From positions 310,001-374,000 of the forward strand of contig JANQAD010000001.1 of NCBI GenBank assembly GCA_024707205.1: a stretch of DNA of 64,000 nucleotides. Direction: 5' to 3'. Under the pieces are notes generated by a model that made no database searches, was not told where the DNA came from, and worked only from the letters and a program-made list of their open reading frames with translations. Made by a program: the position numbers and the translations under genes. Shown one piece after another: positions 50,453 through 58,850 of the stretch. The stretch is from Demequina sp. (GTDB lineage Bacteria > Actinomycetota > Actinomycetes > Actinomycetales > Demequinaceae). The first letter of the stretch is position 1. The number at the start of each line of letters is the position of its first letter.

Positions 50453-51112
50453 GTGTCCGATCGCCTGAACCCCCTGGCCTTGGCGCTGGAGGACATCCGC
50501 ACGGCCCGGCACCGCGACCCCGCGGCGCACAGCTGGCTTGTCATTGCGGTGTCATACCAGGGGGTTCACGCGGTCTGGCACTATCGTGCGGCGCACTGGC
50601 TGTGGACTCACGGCCTCAAGACCTACGGCCGCCTGTGGTCGCAGTACGCGCGGCGCCGCACGGGCATCGAGATCCACCCGGGCGCCGAGCTAGGGCGTCG
50701 CCTGTTCATCGACCACGGCATGGGAGTGGTGATCGGGGAAACGGCGATCGTCGGCAACGACGTGCTGCTGTTCCACGGGGTCACGCTCGGTGGCACCACG
50801 ATGAGCCAGGGCAAGCGCCACCCCACGGTCGGCGACCGCGTCGTCATCGGCGCAGGGGCCAAGGTGCTGGGAGCGGTGCACATCGGATCCGACGCGCGCA
50901 TCGGAGCGAACGCGGTAGTCGTCAAGGACGTGCCGGACGGGGCAACCGCCATCGGCATCCCCGCCGTCGTGCGTGAGCACCCCAAGCCGAAGGAGGCCTA
51001 CACCGCGGCCTCCGCCATCGACATGGGCGACTCGCACCGACACCCGGCTCCCGACTACCCGTCGCCGTTCGACAACGTCGAGCCCCACGAACCGGCGATG
51101 TACTACATCTAG
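50453..51112 (+). CDS. cysE: Serine O-acetyltransferase
   Basis: 219 residues from GTG 50453. Left-handed beta-helix of hexapeptide repeats from about residue 75: [80 protein letters not shown] (GTTM is the acetyl-CoA loop, D-H in FIDHG catalytic). Makes O-acetylserine for CysK. A longer C-tail (about 40 residues, His/Asp-rich) follows. Two hairpins lie after the stop. Confidence 0.93.
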   Translation: MSDRLNPLALALEDIRTARHRDPAAHSWLVIAVSYQGVHAVWHYRAAHWLWTHGLKTYGRLWSQYARRRTGIEIHPGAELGRRLFIDHGMGVVIGETAIVGNDVLLFHGVTLGGTTMSQGKRHPTVGDRVVIGAGAKVLGAVHIGSDARIGANAVVVKDVPDGATAIGIPAVVREHPKPKEAYTAASAIDMGDSHRHPAPDYPSPFDNVEPHEPAMYYI

Positions 51113-51146
51113 CCCTACGCGTAACTCAGTGGTGTACTAGTGGCAG

Positions 51147-51238
51147 GGCCCGGGGAATCGCCCGGGCCATCACAGCCTGGCGCGCCCCCTCAGCCGCGCC
51201 ACGGAGCACGGCCCCCCACCGTCACGGTGGGGGGCCGT
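51147..51238 (+). terminator. Two hairpins after cysE
   Basis: 51147-51168: GGCCCGGG-gaatcg-CCCGGGCC. 51208-51238: a 14-bp stem ACGGCCCCCCACCG / CGGTGGGGGGCCGT with a 3-nt loop. The second is strong and probably ends the cysK-cysE transcript and, on the other strand, the dps transcript. Confidence 0.75.
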
Positions 51239-51263
51239 TGCTGTACCCAGCGTCGGGCCTGAA

Positions 51264-51755
51264 TCAGGCGAGGAGCGACCGCAGCATCCACGCGGCCTTC
51301 TCGTGTGCCGCGAGGCGAGCGTTCAGGAGGTCCGCGGTGGCGGTGTCCTTGGCGTCCTCGGCAACGTCAACGAGGGGCCGGATGATCTTCACCACCGTCT
51401 CGTTGTCCTTGACGAGGTTCTTCACCATGGTCATCGCGTCGTCCGTGGGAACGTGGTCCTTGACGGTGGCGAGCTCGGTGAACTCCGCGAACGAGCCGGG
51501 AGCCGTGGCGCCCAGCGAGCGCATCCTCTCGGCCAACAGGTCTGCGGCGTCGTGGAGCTCGATGTACTGCTCCTCAAGCATGAGGTGGAGCGAGCGGAAG
51601 TGCGGGCCGGTCACGTTCCAGTGATAGCCCTGAGTCTTCACAAACAGCGTGAACGTGTCCGACAGCACGGTCGCGAGGGCCTGGTTGACGGACTTCAGAT
51701 CGGTATCGCTGATCCCCAGGTCAGGGGTCTGCAACTGCGCCTTCGACGTAGCCAT
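51264..51755 (-). CDS. dps: Dps-family DNA-protection ferritin-like protein
   Basis: 163 residues from ATG 51753-51755 (GGAG site). The ferroxidase site between subunits is intact: KTQGYHWNVTGPHFRSLHLM and LEEQYIELHDAADLLAERMR, plus the later RPLVDVAEDAKDTATADLLN helix. Forms a 12-subunit shell that oxidises iron with H2O2 and shields DNA. Short N-tail with one Lys. Confidence 0.94.
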   Translation of the reverse strand: MATSKAQLQTPDLGISDTDLKSVNQALATVLSDTFTLFVKTQGYHWNVTGPHFRSLHLMLEEQYIELHDAADLLAERMRSLGATAPGSFAEFTELATVKDHVPTDDAMTMVKNLVKDNETVVKIIRPLVDVAEDAKDTATADLLNARLAAHEKAAWMLRSLLA

Positions 51756-51873
51756 GTTCGTGTCTCCGTTTCCGGACCGCGTATTCACGGTCTCAATCGC
51801 GTAACGACAGGGCCAGCGGGCCCATTCCTCGCCCCCCGTCCCATGGAATGATCCTCTCAAAGGGGGTGTTTGG

Positions 51874-52374
51874 ATGCATATGGAAGCGATCAACGACTTC
51901 GAAATCGAAGCGTGCCCTATGCCTCAGTCGGGGCAGGCGCCGGACGACGCGGCTCTCGCCGAGCTCCTCGCGAACGCCGAGTCGATCGCCGTCGTGGGCG
52001 CGAGCCCCAACGAGGCTCGCACCAGCCACCAGATCGCCAGGTGGCTCATGGACCACACGCCCTACGAGGTCTATCTGGTCAACCCCACCGCCACGGAAGA
52101 GGAGATCCGCGGGCACGGCTTCTACGCCTCGCTTGCCGAACTTCCCGTGGTGCCGGACATCGTGGACGTGTTCCGCCGTGCCGAGCACACTCCTGGCGTC
52201 GCCACGGAGGCCGCCGTGGCCGGGGCGGGCACCCTGTGGCTTCAGCTCGGGGTGATCAACGAGGAGGCCATGGGCATCGCGCGCTCCTCCGGCCTCGCGG
52301 CCGTCGAGAACCGCTGCATCAAGGTGGAGTACGCGCGCCTTCACGATCGCATCGACGCCCTGCGCGTTGCGTAG
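51874..52374 (+). CDS. CoA-binding-domain protein (YccU type)
   Basis: 166 residues. Rossmann CoA-binding fold: ESIAVVGASPNEARTSHQIA, MDHTPYEVYLVNPTATEEEI, VVPDIVDVFRRAEHTPGVAT, TLWLQLGVINEEAMGIARSS, and GLAAVENRCIKVEYARL, the conserved Cys end of the YccU family. Reaction unknown. Divergent from dps. Confidence 0.88.
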   Translation: MHMEAINDFEIEACPMPQSGQAPDDAALAELLANAESIAVVGASPNEARTSHQIARWLMDHTPYEVYLVNPTATEEEIRGHGFYASLAELPVVPDIVDVFRRAEHTPGVATEAAVAGAGTLWLQLGVINEEAMGIARSSGLAAVENRCIKVEYARLHDRIDALRVA

Positions 52375-52446
52375 CCACGCAACGGTTGGGTTACGGCTTG
52401 GTCGTTTCCCTCGCCTTTTCGTGCCCGACGCTGACACAGTTGGCAT

Positions 52447-53703
52447 ATGACAGAGCAGTCTTCGTACCGGGTGGTTGACATCCCGCTGGACCGTTCGGAC
52501 GAGATGTTGGACGTCGACGGATGGGCCTTCGCCAACACCGCGCAGGTTGCGACCGTCGACATCCTCAAGGGCGTCATCGACTGGGATCGGGCCCGCGGCA
52601 TCGAGGTCGCCGACGCGGCCGTTGCCCCCGTTGGCACCATGGTGGCGGTCCACTCTTCGCACCCGTACGAGATGCGTGTGCCCGGCGGTGGCACGGTCGC
52701 GACCTCCGGTCTCACGTGGGTGGGCGTGCACTCGGGGCACCGCAGGCGCGGGCTCCTCACGCGGATGATCGACGACCACTTTGCGCGCGCTCTCGCGCGA
52801 GGCGAGGTCGTGAGCACCCTCTACGCCGCGGAGACGGCCATCTACCAGCGGTTCGGCTACGGCCTCGCGTGCCAGTCGTACTTCTACGGCGGCGGGCGCG
52901 GGCCCGAGCTACGGGAGATCCCCGGTTCCGACGACCTCCGCCTAGAGCTCGTGAGCGCGGACGTGGACAAGCACTCGCAGATCGTGCGCGACGTGCTCGC
53001 GCGCGTGAAGCGACCGGGCGCGCACGCGACCATAGGCGACCCACTCATGAGGGATCTCTTCATCGACCCCGAGCTCTGGCGCGAGGGCGCGGAGCAGCTC
53101 CGGTTCGCGTGGGTCAGTGACGCCGAGGGACCGGCCGCCTTCGCCATCTTCGCCCGCAAGCTGGGGTGGACCAATGGCGCTCCCGACGGAGAGTTCGGCA
53201 TGTGGACGTGGGCCGCGGCTACCGGCGCTGCCGAGAGGCGCCTGCTGTCCGTGGTGCTGGACCTGGACCTCGTGGCCAAGGTGAAGATGCGCAACATCCC
53301 GGCGGACGGCCCCTTCGTGACGCTGCTTAAGGACATCCGCAGCGCGCAATTCACCGTTCGCGACAACATCTGGGTGCGGCTCCTTGACGTGCCCAAGGCT
53401 CTCGCCGCGCGTTCCTATGGCGCCGATGCCGACGTCACCGTCGAGATCACCGACAAGCAGCTTCCGGACAATGCCGGAGTGTGGCGGTTCGCGATCGCAG
53501 GCGGCGAGGCCAGCGTGACGCGCGCAGAGGGACCGGCGCAGGTCACCATCCCCACTCAGGAGCTGGGCGCCGCCTACCTTGGCGGGGTCACGCTCGCGTC
53601 GCTTGCCGACGCCGGTCTCGTCACGGGTGAACCGGCCGCGATCGCCGCGCTCTCCGCGGCATTCGTTGGGGACCAGCTGCCGATCAGCCCGGTCTCGTTC
53701 TAG
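52447..53703 (+). CDS. Eis-family N-acetyltransferase (GNAT/GNAT/SCP2-like)
   Basis: 418 residues, the usual Eis length. First GNAT domain holds VGVHSGHRRRGLLTRMIDDH, the acetyl-CoA loop, and FGYGLACQSYFYG; a second, degenerate GNAT domain follows, then an SCP2-like C-terminal part ending in Phe (LPISPVSF), whose free carboxylate is catalytic in Eis. Eis of Mycobacterium acetylates aminoglycosides at several amines and also host and bacterial lysines. Substrate here is not known. CACAGT sits 6 nt before ATG. Confidence 0.85.
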   Translation: MTEQSSYRVVDIPLDRSDEMLDVDGWAFANTAQVATVDILKGVIDWDRARGIEVADAAVAPVGTMVAVHSSHPYEMRVPGGGTVATSGLTWVGVHSGHRRRGLLTRMIDDHFARALARGEVVSTLYAAETAIYQRFGYGLACQSYFYGGGRGPELREIPGSDDLRLELVSADVDKHSQIVRDVLARVKRPGAHATIGDPLMRDLFIDPELWREGAEQLRFAWVSDAEGPAAFAIFARKLGWTNGAPDGEFGMWTWAAATGAAERRLLSVVLDLDLVAKVKMRNIPADGPFVTLLKDIRSAQFTVRDNIWVRLLDVPKALAARSYGADADVTVEITDKQLPDNAGVWRFAIAGGEASVTRAEGPAQVTIPTQELGAAYLGGVTLASLADAGLVTGEPAAIAALSAAFVGDQLPISPVSF

Positions 53704-53764
53704 CTGGAGCTGTCACCCCGCGGCTGCTCACTCCGCAGCTTCGCGCGCCGTCGCAGCGCGGCCT

Positions 53765-53797
53765 CCAGAGGGATGACCGCCGAGTTCATCCCTCTGG
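53765..53797. terminator. Hairpin after the Eis-like gene
   Basis: Perfect 12-bp stem CCAGAGGGATGA / TCATCCCTCTGG with a 9-nt loop, in the 194-bp gap between eis-like and rpiB (convergent). Degenerate copies of its arms follow at about 53816-53825 (TCAGAGGGA) and 53838-53850 (CATCCCTGTGGTT). No T-run. Confidence 0.6.
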
Positions 53798-53897
53798 TTC
53801 ACGAGAAACACGCAATCAGAGGGAGCAATCCGCAACCCATCCCTGTGGTTGCCCCGGGAGTGGACGACACTGGGGCAGGGTCGGCCCCGCCGCTCGG

Positions 53898-54347
53898 TTA
53901 GCGCTCGGCCTCGTACGCGGCCAGCTCGGCGATGCGGCGCTTGTGGCGCTCTCCCTCGCTGAACGGCTCGGCGATGAAGGCGTCCACGAAGGAGATGGCC
54001 TCGGCCTCGGGGTGCATGCGCCCGCCGACAGCCACGACGTTCGCGTTGTTGTGCTGACGGCCAAGCTTCGCGGTCTCGAGGCTCCACGCGAGCGCCGCGC
54101 GCACGCCCTTCACCTTGTTAGCCGCGATCTGCTCGCCGTTCCCGGAGCCGCCGATAACGATGCCGAGCGAGCCCGGCTCGGCGACAGTGGCCTCGGCCGC
54201 GGCGAAGCAGAACGAGGGGTAGTCGTCCTCGGGGTCGTAGGCGTGCGCGCCGTGATCGACGACGTCGTGCCCGGCCGCCCTGAGGTGCTCAACGAGGGCC
54301 TGCTTGAGGTCGAATCCGGCGTGGTCTGATCCAATGTGAAGGCGCAT
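53898..54347 (-). CDS. rpiB: Ribose-5-phosphate isomerase B
   Basis: 149 residues. RpiB/LacAB fold: LHIGSDHAGFDLKQALVEHL, DVVDHGAHAYDPEDDYPSFC, GIVIGGSGNGEQIAANKVKG (phosphate loop), LGRQHNNANVVAVGGRM. In actinobacterial RpiB the base is a glutamate (here in GNGEQIA) rather than cysteine, as in Mycobacterium. Interconverts ribulose- and ribose-5-phosphate. -10-like CACAAT lies 6 nt before ATG. Confidence 0.94.
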   Translation of the reverse strand: MRLHIGSDHAGFDLKQALVEHLRAAGHDVVDHGAHAYDPEDDYPSFCFAAAEATVAEPGSLGIVIGGSGNGEQIAANKVKGVRAALAWSLETAKLGRQHNNANVVAVGGRMHPEAEAISFVDAFIAEPFSEGERHKRRIAELAAYEAER

Positions 54348-54437
54348 GCGGCCATTGTGCCAGGCCTGGATTCACCAATAGCGAAGCGAGCGCGAAAGTG
54401 AACTGGCCCCAGCGTCGGGCCCCGTTAGGGTTGGCCC

Positions 54438-56375
54438 ATGACGAGCGCCTCCGGCATTGATGCAGCCTCCCTCTCGAAGACCATCCGCCCGCAGGACGAC
54501 TTCTTCCGATACGTGAACGGAACGTGGCTCGACAGCCACGCGATCCCGGCCGACCGCGCGGCGGACGGAACCTTCCACAAGCTGCGCGACGACTCCGAGA
54601 TCGCGGTGCGGCAGATCATCGAGGAGGCGCCAGAGGACTCGCTCGTGGGGGCGCTGTACCGCAGCTTCATGGACGAGGACACCCTCACGGCACTGGGGAC
54701 CACCCCGCTCGACAGCGACCTCGCCGAGATCGACGCGGCGGAGTCGCCGGAGTCGCTCGCCGAGCTCCTTGGCCGCCTCCAGCGTGAGGGAACGCAGGGG
54801 GGCGTCGGCTACTACGTGTTCGCGGCCAAGGCGGACCCCGATTCGAACGTGGTGTACCTGCTGCAGTCTGGCTTGGGGCTGCCGGATGAGGCGTTCTACC
54901 GCGAGGACGCCCACGCGGAGGTTCGCGCAAAGTATGTGGAGCACCTGGCTCGCATGGCGCAGTTGACCGGGATCGGCTTCGACGCCGATGCCGTGATGGC
55001 CGTTGAGACGGCGCTCGCCGAGCACCACTGGGACGTGGTGAAGACCCGCGAGGCGGAGCTCACGTACAACCCGACGACGCTGGCGAAGCTCGAGGCCGAC
55101 GCCCCGGGGTTCCCGTGGCGTGCGTGGGCCGACGCGATCCGCCTGCCCGAGGCCGCGCACGACCTGCTCATCGCGAGCGAGCCGAGCTACCTCAGCGAGT
55201 TCGCCCGGCTGTGGTCCTCGCTGCCCCTTGAGCAGTGGAAGGAGTGGCTGCGCTGGAAGCTCGTCGCGTCGATCGCACCGTATCTCACCCCTGAGATCTC
55301 CAAGGCGAACTTCGACTTCTACGGGACGGTGCTCAGCGGCGCCACGGAGCAGCGCGTGCGCTGGAAGCGCGGCGTGCAGTTCGTCGAGAGCGCCGCTGGC
55401 GAGGCCGTGGGCGCCGAGTATGTGGCACGCCACTTCCCGCCGGACCACAAGGAGCACATGGACCGCCTCGTGGCCACGCTCGTCCGGGCCTACGGCGAGG
55501 CCATCGGCGAGCTCGAGTGGATGACGCCCGAGACCAAGGCGAAGGCGCTGGACAAGCTCGCGCAGTTCACTCCGAAGATCGGCTACCCCGACAAGTGGCG
55601 CGACTACAGCGGCCTCACCGCGAGCGCGACCGACCTCGTGGGCAACGTCCGCGTCTCGTCCGCCTTCGATGAGGACTGGGACTGGTCAAAGATCGGCAAG
55701 CCCGTTGACCGCAGCGAGTGGCTCATGACCCCCCAGACGGTCAACGCCTACTACCTGCCGGTCGCGAACGAGATCGTGTTCCCCGCCGCCATCCTCCAGT
55801 CCCCGTTCTTCCACCCGGAGGCCGACGACGCGGTCAACTTTGGTGGCATCGTCGCCGTGATCGGCCACGAGGTTGGGCACGGTTTCGACGACCAGGGCTC
55901 CAAGTACGACGGCACCGGCAAGCTCGACGACTGGTGGACGGAGGCCGACCGCGAGGCGTTCATGGAGCGCGCGAACAAGCTCATTGAGCAGTTCGACGGC
56001 TACTCCCCCAAGCAGCTCGGCCCCGAGCACACCGTGAACGGCGCGCTGACGGTCGGCGAGAACATCGGCGACCTCGCGGGCGTCGAGGTGGCACTGCGCG
56101 CATACGAGATCGCGCTCGGCGGATCGCTTCACAACGCGCCCGTGGTCGACGGCCTCACCGGCGTGCAGCGCTTCTTCATCGGCTACGCGCTCTCCGAGCG
56201 CACCAAGCGCCGTGACGAGGCCCTCATCACGCAGATCAACACCGACCCGCACTCGCCGGAGGAGTTCCGCATCAACGGCGTTGTGCGCAACGTGGACGCC
56301 TGGTACGAGGCGTTCGACGTCCACGAGGGCGACGAGCTCTACCTGGCCCCGGAGCAGCGCGTCACTATTTGGTGA
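54438..56375 (+). CDS. pepO: M13-family zinc metallopeptidase (neprilysin-like, PepO)
   Basis: 645 residues, typical length. Zinc site H477-E-V-G-H481 in AVIGHEVGHGFDDQGSKYDG, the third ligand in TVGENIGDLAGVEVALRAYE, and the NAYYLPVANEIVFPAAILQ motif that binds substrate. No signal peptide or membrane helix, so it is cytosolic here. Starts at ATG 54438, six bases after TAGGGT (leaderless). Cleaves peptides shorter than about 40 residues on the amino side of hydrophobic residues. Overlaps the next, convergent gene by 11 bp. Confidence 0.94.
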   Translation: MTSASGIDAASLSKTIRPQDDFFRYVNGTWLDSHAIPADRAADGTFHKLRDDSEIAVRQIIEEAPEDSLVGALYRSFMDEDTLTALGTTPLDSDLAEIDAAESPESLAELLGRLQREGTQGGVGYYVFAAKADPDSNVVYLLQSGLGLPDEAFYREDAHAEVRAKYVEHLARMAQLTGIGFDADAVMAVETALAEHHWDVVKTREAELTYNPTTLAKLEADAPGFPWRAWADAIRLPEAAHDLLIASEPSYLSEFARLWSSLPLEQWKEWLRWKLVASIAPYLTPEISKANFDFYGTVLSGATEQRVRWKRGVQFVESAAGEAVGAEYVARHFPPDHKEHMDRLVATLVRAYGEAIGELEWMTPETKAKALDKLAQFTPKIGYPDKWRDYSGLTASATDLVGNVRVSSAFDEDWDWSKIGKPVDRSEWLMTPQTVNAYYLPVANEIVFPAAILQSPFFHPEADDAVNFGGIVAVIGHEVGHGFDDQGSKYDGTGKLDDWWTEADREAFMERANKLIEQFDGYSPKQLGPEHTVNGALTVGENIGDLAGVEVALRAYEIALGGSLHNAPVVDGLTGVQRFFIGYALSERTKRRDEALITQINTDPHSPEEFRINGVVRNVDAWYEAFDVHEGDELYLAPEQRVTIW

Positions 56376-56871
56376 GGCGCGGACGCTTGGGCCACCATGC
56401 GGGCACCTCGGCGCAATATGCCTCGTATTCGGCACCAAACGTAGCGCGGAGCGTCGGCTCTTCGTAGAGCTTGACGAAGAGCACAACGGCCACCGCGAAG
56501 ACCGCGAGGTACACGAGAAGGCCGAGGCTCGCGAGCAGCAGTGCCTGACCCGCGATGACGGCGCCGACGGCCAAGTACATGGGATTGCGCACGTACCGGT
56601 AGGGGCCGCCAACGACGAGCCGCTCGGTAGGTGCGGTGGGCGCTGGGGTGCCCCGCCCGTCGGCCGCGAAGCGCCACACGCCGTACAACAGCACCGCGCT
56701 GCCCACCGCGATGAAAACCCACGCCACCGCGACGGCGAACGCCCCTTGGGGGTGTGCCCCCGCGTACTCATAACGTGTTATGAGTAACGGGACCACACCA
56801 CCCATCACCCCTGGCACGAGGATCACGAAGACGAGGTTGCGGAGCAGGTCGCGGCGCGTGGGCGCGCTCAC
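56365..56871 (-). CDS. Isoprenylcysteine carboxyl methyltransferase-like membrane protein (ICMT/PEMT type)
   Basis: 168 residues from GTG 56869-56871, overlapping the ABC gene stop. Five helices; LVVGGPYRYVRNPMYLAV and EEPTLRATFGAEYEAYCAEV are the two conserved blocks of the ICMT/PEMT (methyltransferase) family. The methyl acceptor in bacteria is unknown. In one unit with the ABC exporter upstream. Confidence 0.82.
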   Translation of the reverse strand: MSAPTRRDLLRNLVFVILVPGVMGGVVPLLITRYEYAGAHPQGAFAVAVAWVFIAVGSAVLLYGVWRFAADGRGTPAPTAPTERLVVGGPYRYVRNPMYLAVGAVIAGQALLLASLGLLVYLAVFAVAVVLFVKLYEEPTLRATFGAEYEAYCAEVPAWWPKRPRLTK

Positions 56872-58730
56872 ACCGTCTCCTGCTCGGCCGCGAGGCGCGA
56901 GTACAGGCCGCCGAGCGCGAGCAGCTGCGTGTGCGTGCCGGACTCCACGATGTGGCCAGCCTCCACCACGTGGATCACGTCCGCGTCCCTGACGGTCGAC
57001 AGCCGGTGGGCCACCACCAGGGTGGTCCGGCCCTGCGCCGCGCGGTCGAGCGCCGCCTGCACCACGCGCTCGCTCACCGTGTCGAGCGCGCTCGTGGCCT
57101 CGTCGAGCAGCAGCACCTCGGGGTCCTTGAGCAGCACGCGCGCGATCGCGACGCGCTGCTTCTCTCCCCCGCTCAGCCGGTATCCGCGCTCGCCGACGAC
57201 CGTCTCGTAGCCGTCGTCGAAGCTCATGATGGCGTCGTGGATGTTGGCGGCCTTGCAGGCCTCCTCAAGCTCGGCCTGGGTCGCATCCGGCCTGGCATAG
57301 CGCAGGTTCTGCGCGATCGTCGCATGGAACAGATACGTCTCCTGGCTCACCACGCCAACGTGCTCAACGATGCTCTCGTGGGTGAGTCGCCGCACGTCCT
57401 CGCCGGCGAAAAGCACGCTCCCGCCCGACGCTTCATAGAGTCGGGCGGCCAGGTACACGATGGTCGTCTTGCCGGCGCCGGAAGGGCCCACGAAGGCGTG
57501 CGTCTCGCCGGGGCGAGCCGAGAACGAGACCCCTGCCAGCGTCGGGCGCGAATCCTCCCTGGCATCCGGGTAGCGGAACGTGACGTCCCGGAACTCGATC
57601 GCGCCGAGAGGGCCGGGCGCCTCGGAGACCGGCACCGCATCCGGCGCGTCCGAGATCGCGGGAACGAGGTCCAGGTATTCGAAGATGCGGGCGAACAGCG
57701 CGCCAGACGTCTGCACATCGAGGGCAACGCGCATGAGGGACATGAGCGGGAACAGGAGCCGCGCCTGGACGGCCGTGAACGCGACGATCGTTCCCGCCGT
57801 GATCGCCTCCTCCTGGCCGTGGGTCAGCAACAGTCCTGCTACGAGGTAGATCACGGCCGGAACCGAGCTCATGATGACGCTCACGAGCGCGAAGAACCGC
57901 TGCCCCGCCATCGCCTGCCGCACCTGCAGTCGCACGAGGTTGCGGTTCTCCGCTCCGTACCTCTCGGACTCGAGGCGCTGGCGGTTGTGCGTCTTTGACA
58001 GGAGGATCCCGCTCACGGAGAGCGTCTCCTGGGTGATCGCGGTGAGCTCGCTGTACGACTCTTGGGTCTTGGTGGCGATGCGTGCGCGCACCTGGCCAAC
58101 GCGCCGCTGCACCACCACGAGCCCGGGCATGAGGATCACCGCGAGCAGCGTGAGACGCCAATCGAGCGCGATCATCGCGACGAGGCTCGCGATGATCGTC
58201 ACCGCATTGCCGAGGATGGTCGAGAAAAGCGTGGTGAGGATCCCGGACACGCCGCCGACGTCGTTCTGCAGCCGCGACTGGATGACGCCGGTCTTGGTGC
58301 GCGTGAAGAACGCGAGGTCCATGGACTGCAGCCGGTCAAAGACCGTGACTCTGAGGTCACCCGTGACCCTGTTGCCAACGGTGGAGGTGACGTACGTCTG
58401 CCACACGCCCAACCCCGCGATTACCAGGTAGAGCGCGATCGTGAGGGCCACCAGCTGCGTCAGAAGGGTCATGTTGACGCCGCCGCTGGGCGGGAAGAGC
58501 GCGTCGTCGAAGATCCGCTGCAACACGAGCGGCGGCACCACGGCCGCGGCCGAGCTGAGCAGCACCAGGATCGCGGTCAGCGTGAGGCCCCGGCGGTAGG
58601 GACGGAACATGACGACCACGCGCCGCCACAGATGCGGGATCTGCGGGGCCTCCGCGTTCTGCGCCCGGATGACCTCCTCGTCTCCGCGGCCACGGCCCCC
58701 TCCGCCGCGGGGCATTCCTCCGAAGGTCAC
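56868..58730 (-). CDS. ABC exporter, fused membrane and ATP-binding domains (MsbA/LmrA type)
   Basis: 620 residues. Six helices at about 45-330 (LTAILVLLSSAAAVVPPLVL, LTQLVALTIALYLVIAGLGV, ILGNAVTIIASLVAMIALDW). ATPase from about 375: Walker A FVGPSGAGKTTIVYLAAR, signature RLSGGEKQRVAIARVLL, Walker B PEVLLLDEATSALDTVSERV, H-loop LVVAHRLSTVRDAD. A half transporter working as a homodimer. TAGGGT lies 6 nt before GTG 58728-58730 (leaderless). Lipid or drug export is probable. Confidence 0.92.
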   Translation of the reverse strand: MTFGGMPRGGGGRGRGDEEVIRAQNAEAPQIPHLWRRVVVMFRPYRRGLTLTAILVLLSSAAAVVPPLVLQRIFDDALFPPSGGVNMTLLTQLVALTIALYLVIAGLGVWQTYVTSTVGNRVTGDLRVTVFDRLQSMDLAFFTRTKTGVIQSRLQNDVGGVSGILTTLFSTILGNAVTIIASLVAMIALDWRLTLLAVILMPGLVVVQRRVGQVRARIATKTQESYSELTAITQETLSVSGILLSKTHNRQRLESERYGAENRNLVRLQVRQAMAGQRFFALVSVIMSSVPAVIYLVAGLLLTHGQEEAITAGTIVAFTAVQARLLFPLMSLMRVALDVQTSGALFARIFEYLDLVPAISDAPDAVPVSEAPGPLGAIEFRDVTFRYPDAREDSRPTLAGVSFSARPGETHAFVGPSGAGKTTIVYLAARLYEASGGSVLFAGEDVRRLTHESIVEHVGVVSQETYLFHATIAQNLRYARPDATQAELEEACKAANIHDAIMSFDDGYETVVGERGYRLSGGEKQRVAIARVLLKDPEVLLLDEATSALDTVSERVVQAALDRAAQGRTTLVVAHRLSTVRDADVIHVVEAGHIVESGTHTQLLALGGLYSRLAAEQETV

Positions 58731-58850
58731 GCCCCAACCCTACGTCGGGGCGAGGGTCACGATCCGGTGACAACAGCGTCGGGCCTGGCACATACCGGCA
58801 ATATCGCCCGTTAAGGTAGGCGTGAACTTCGCTCAAGGGGGCCACGCGTG

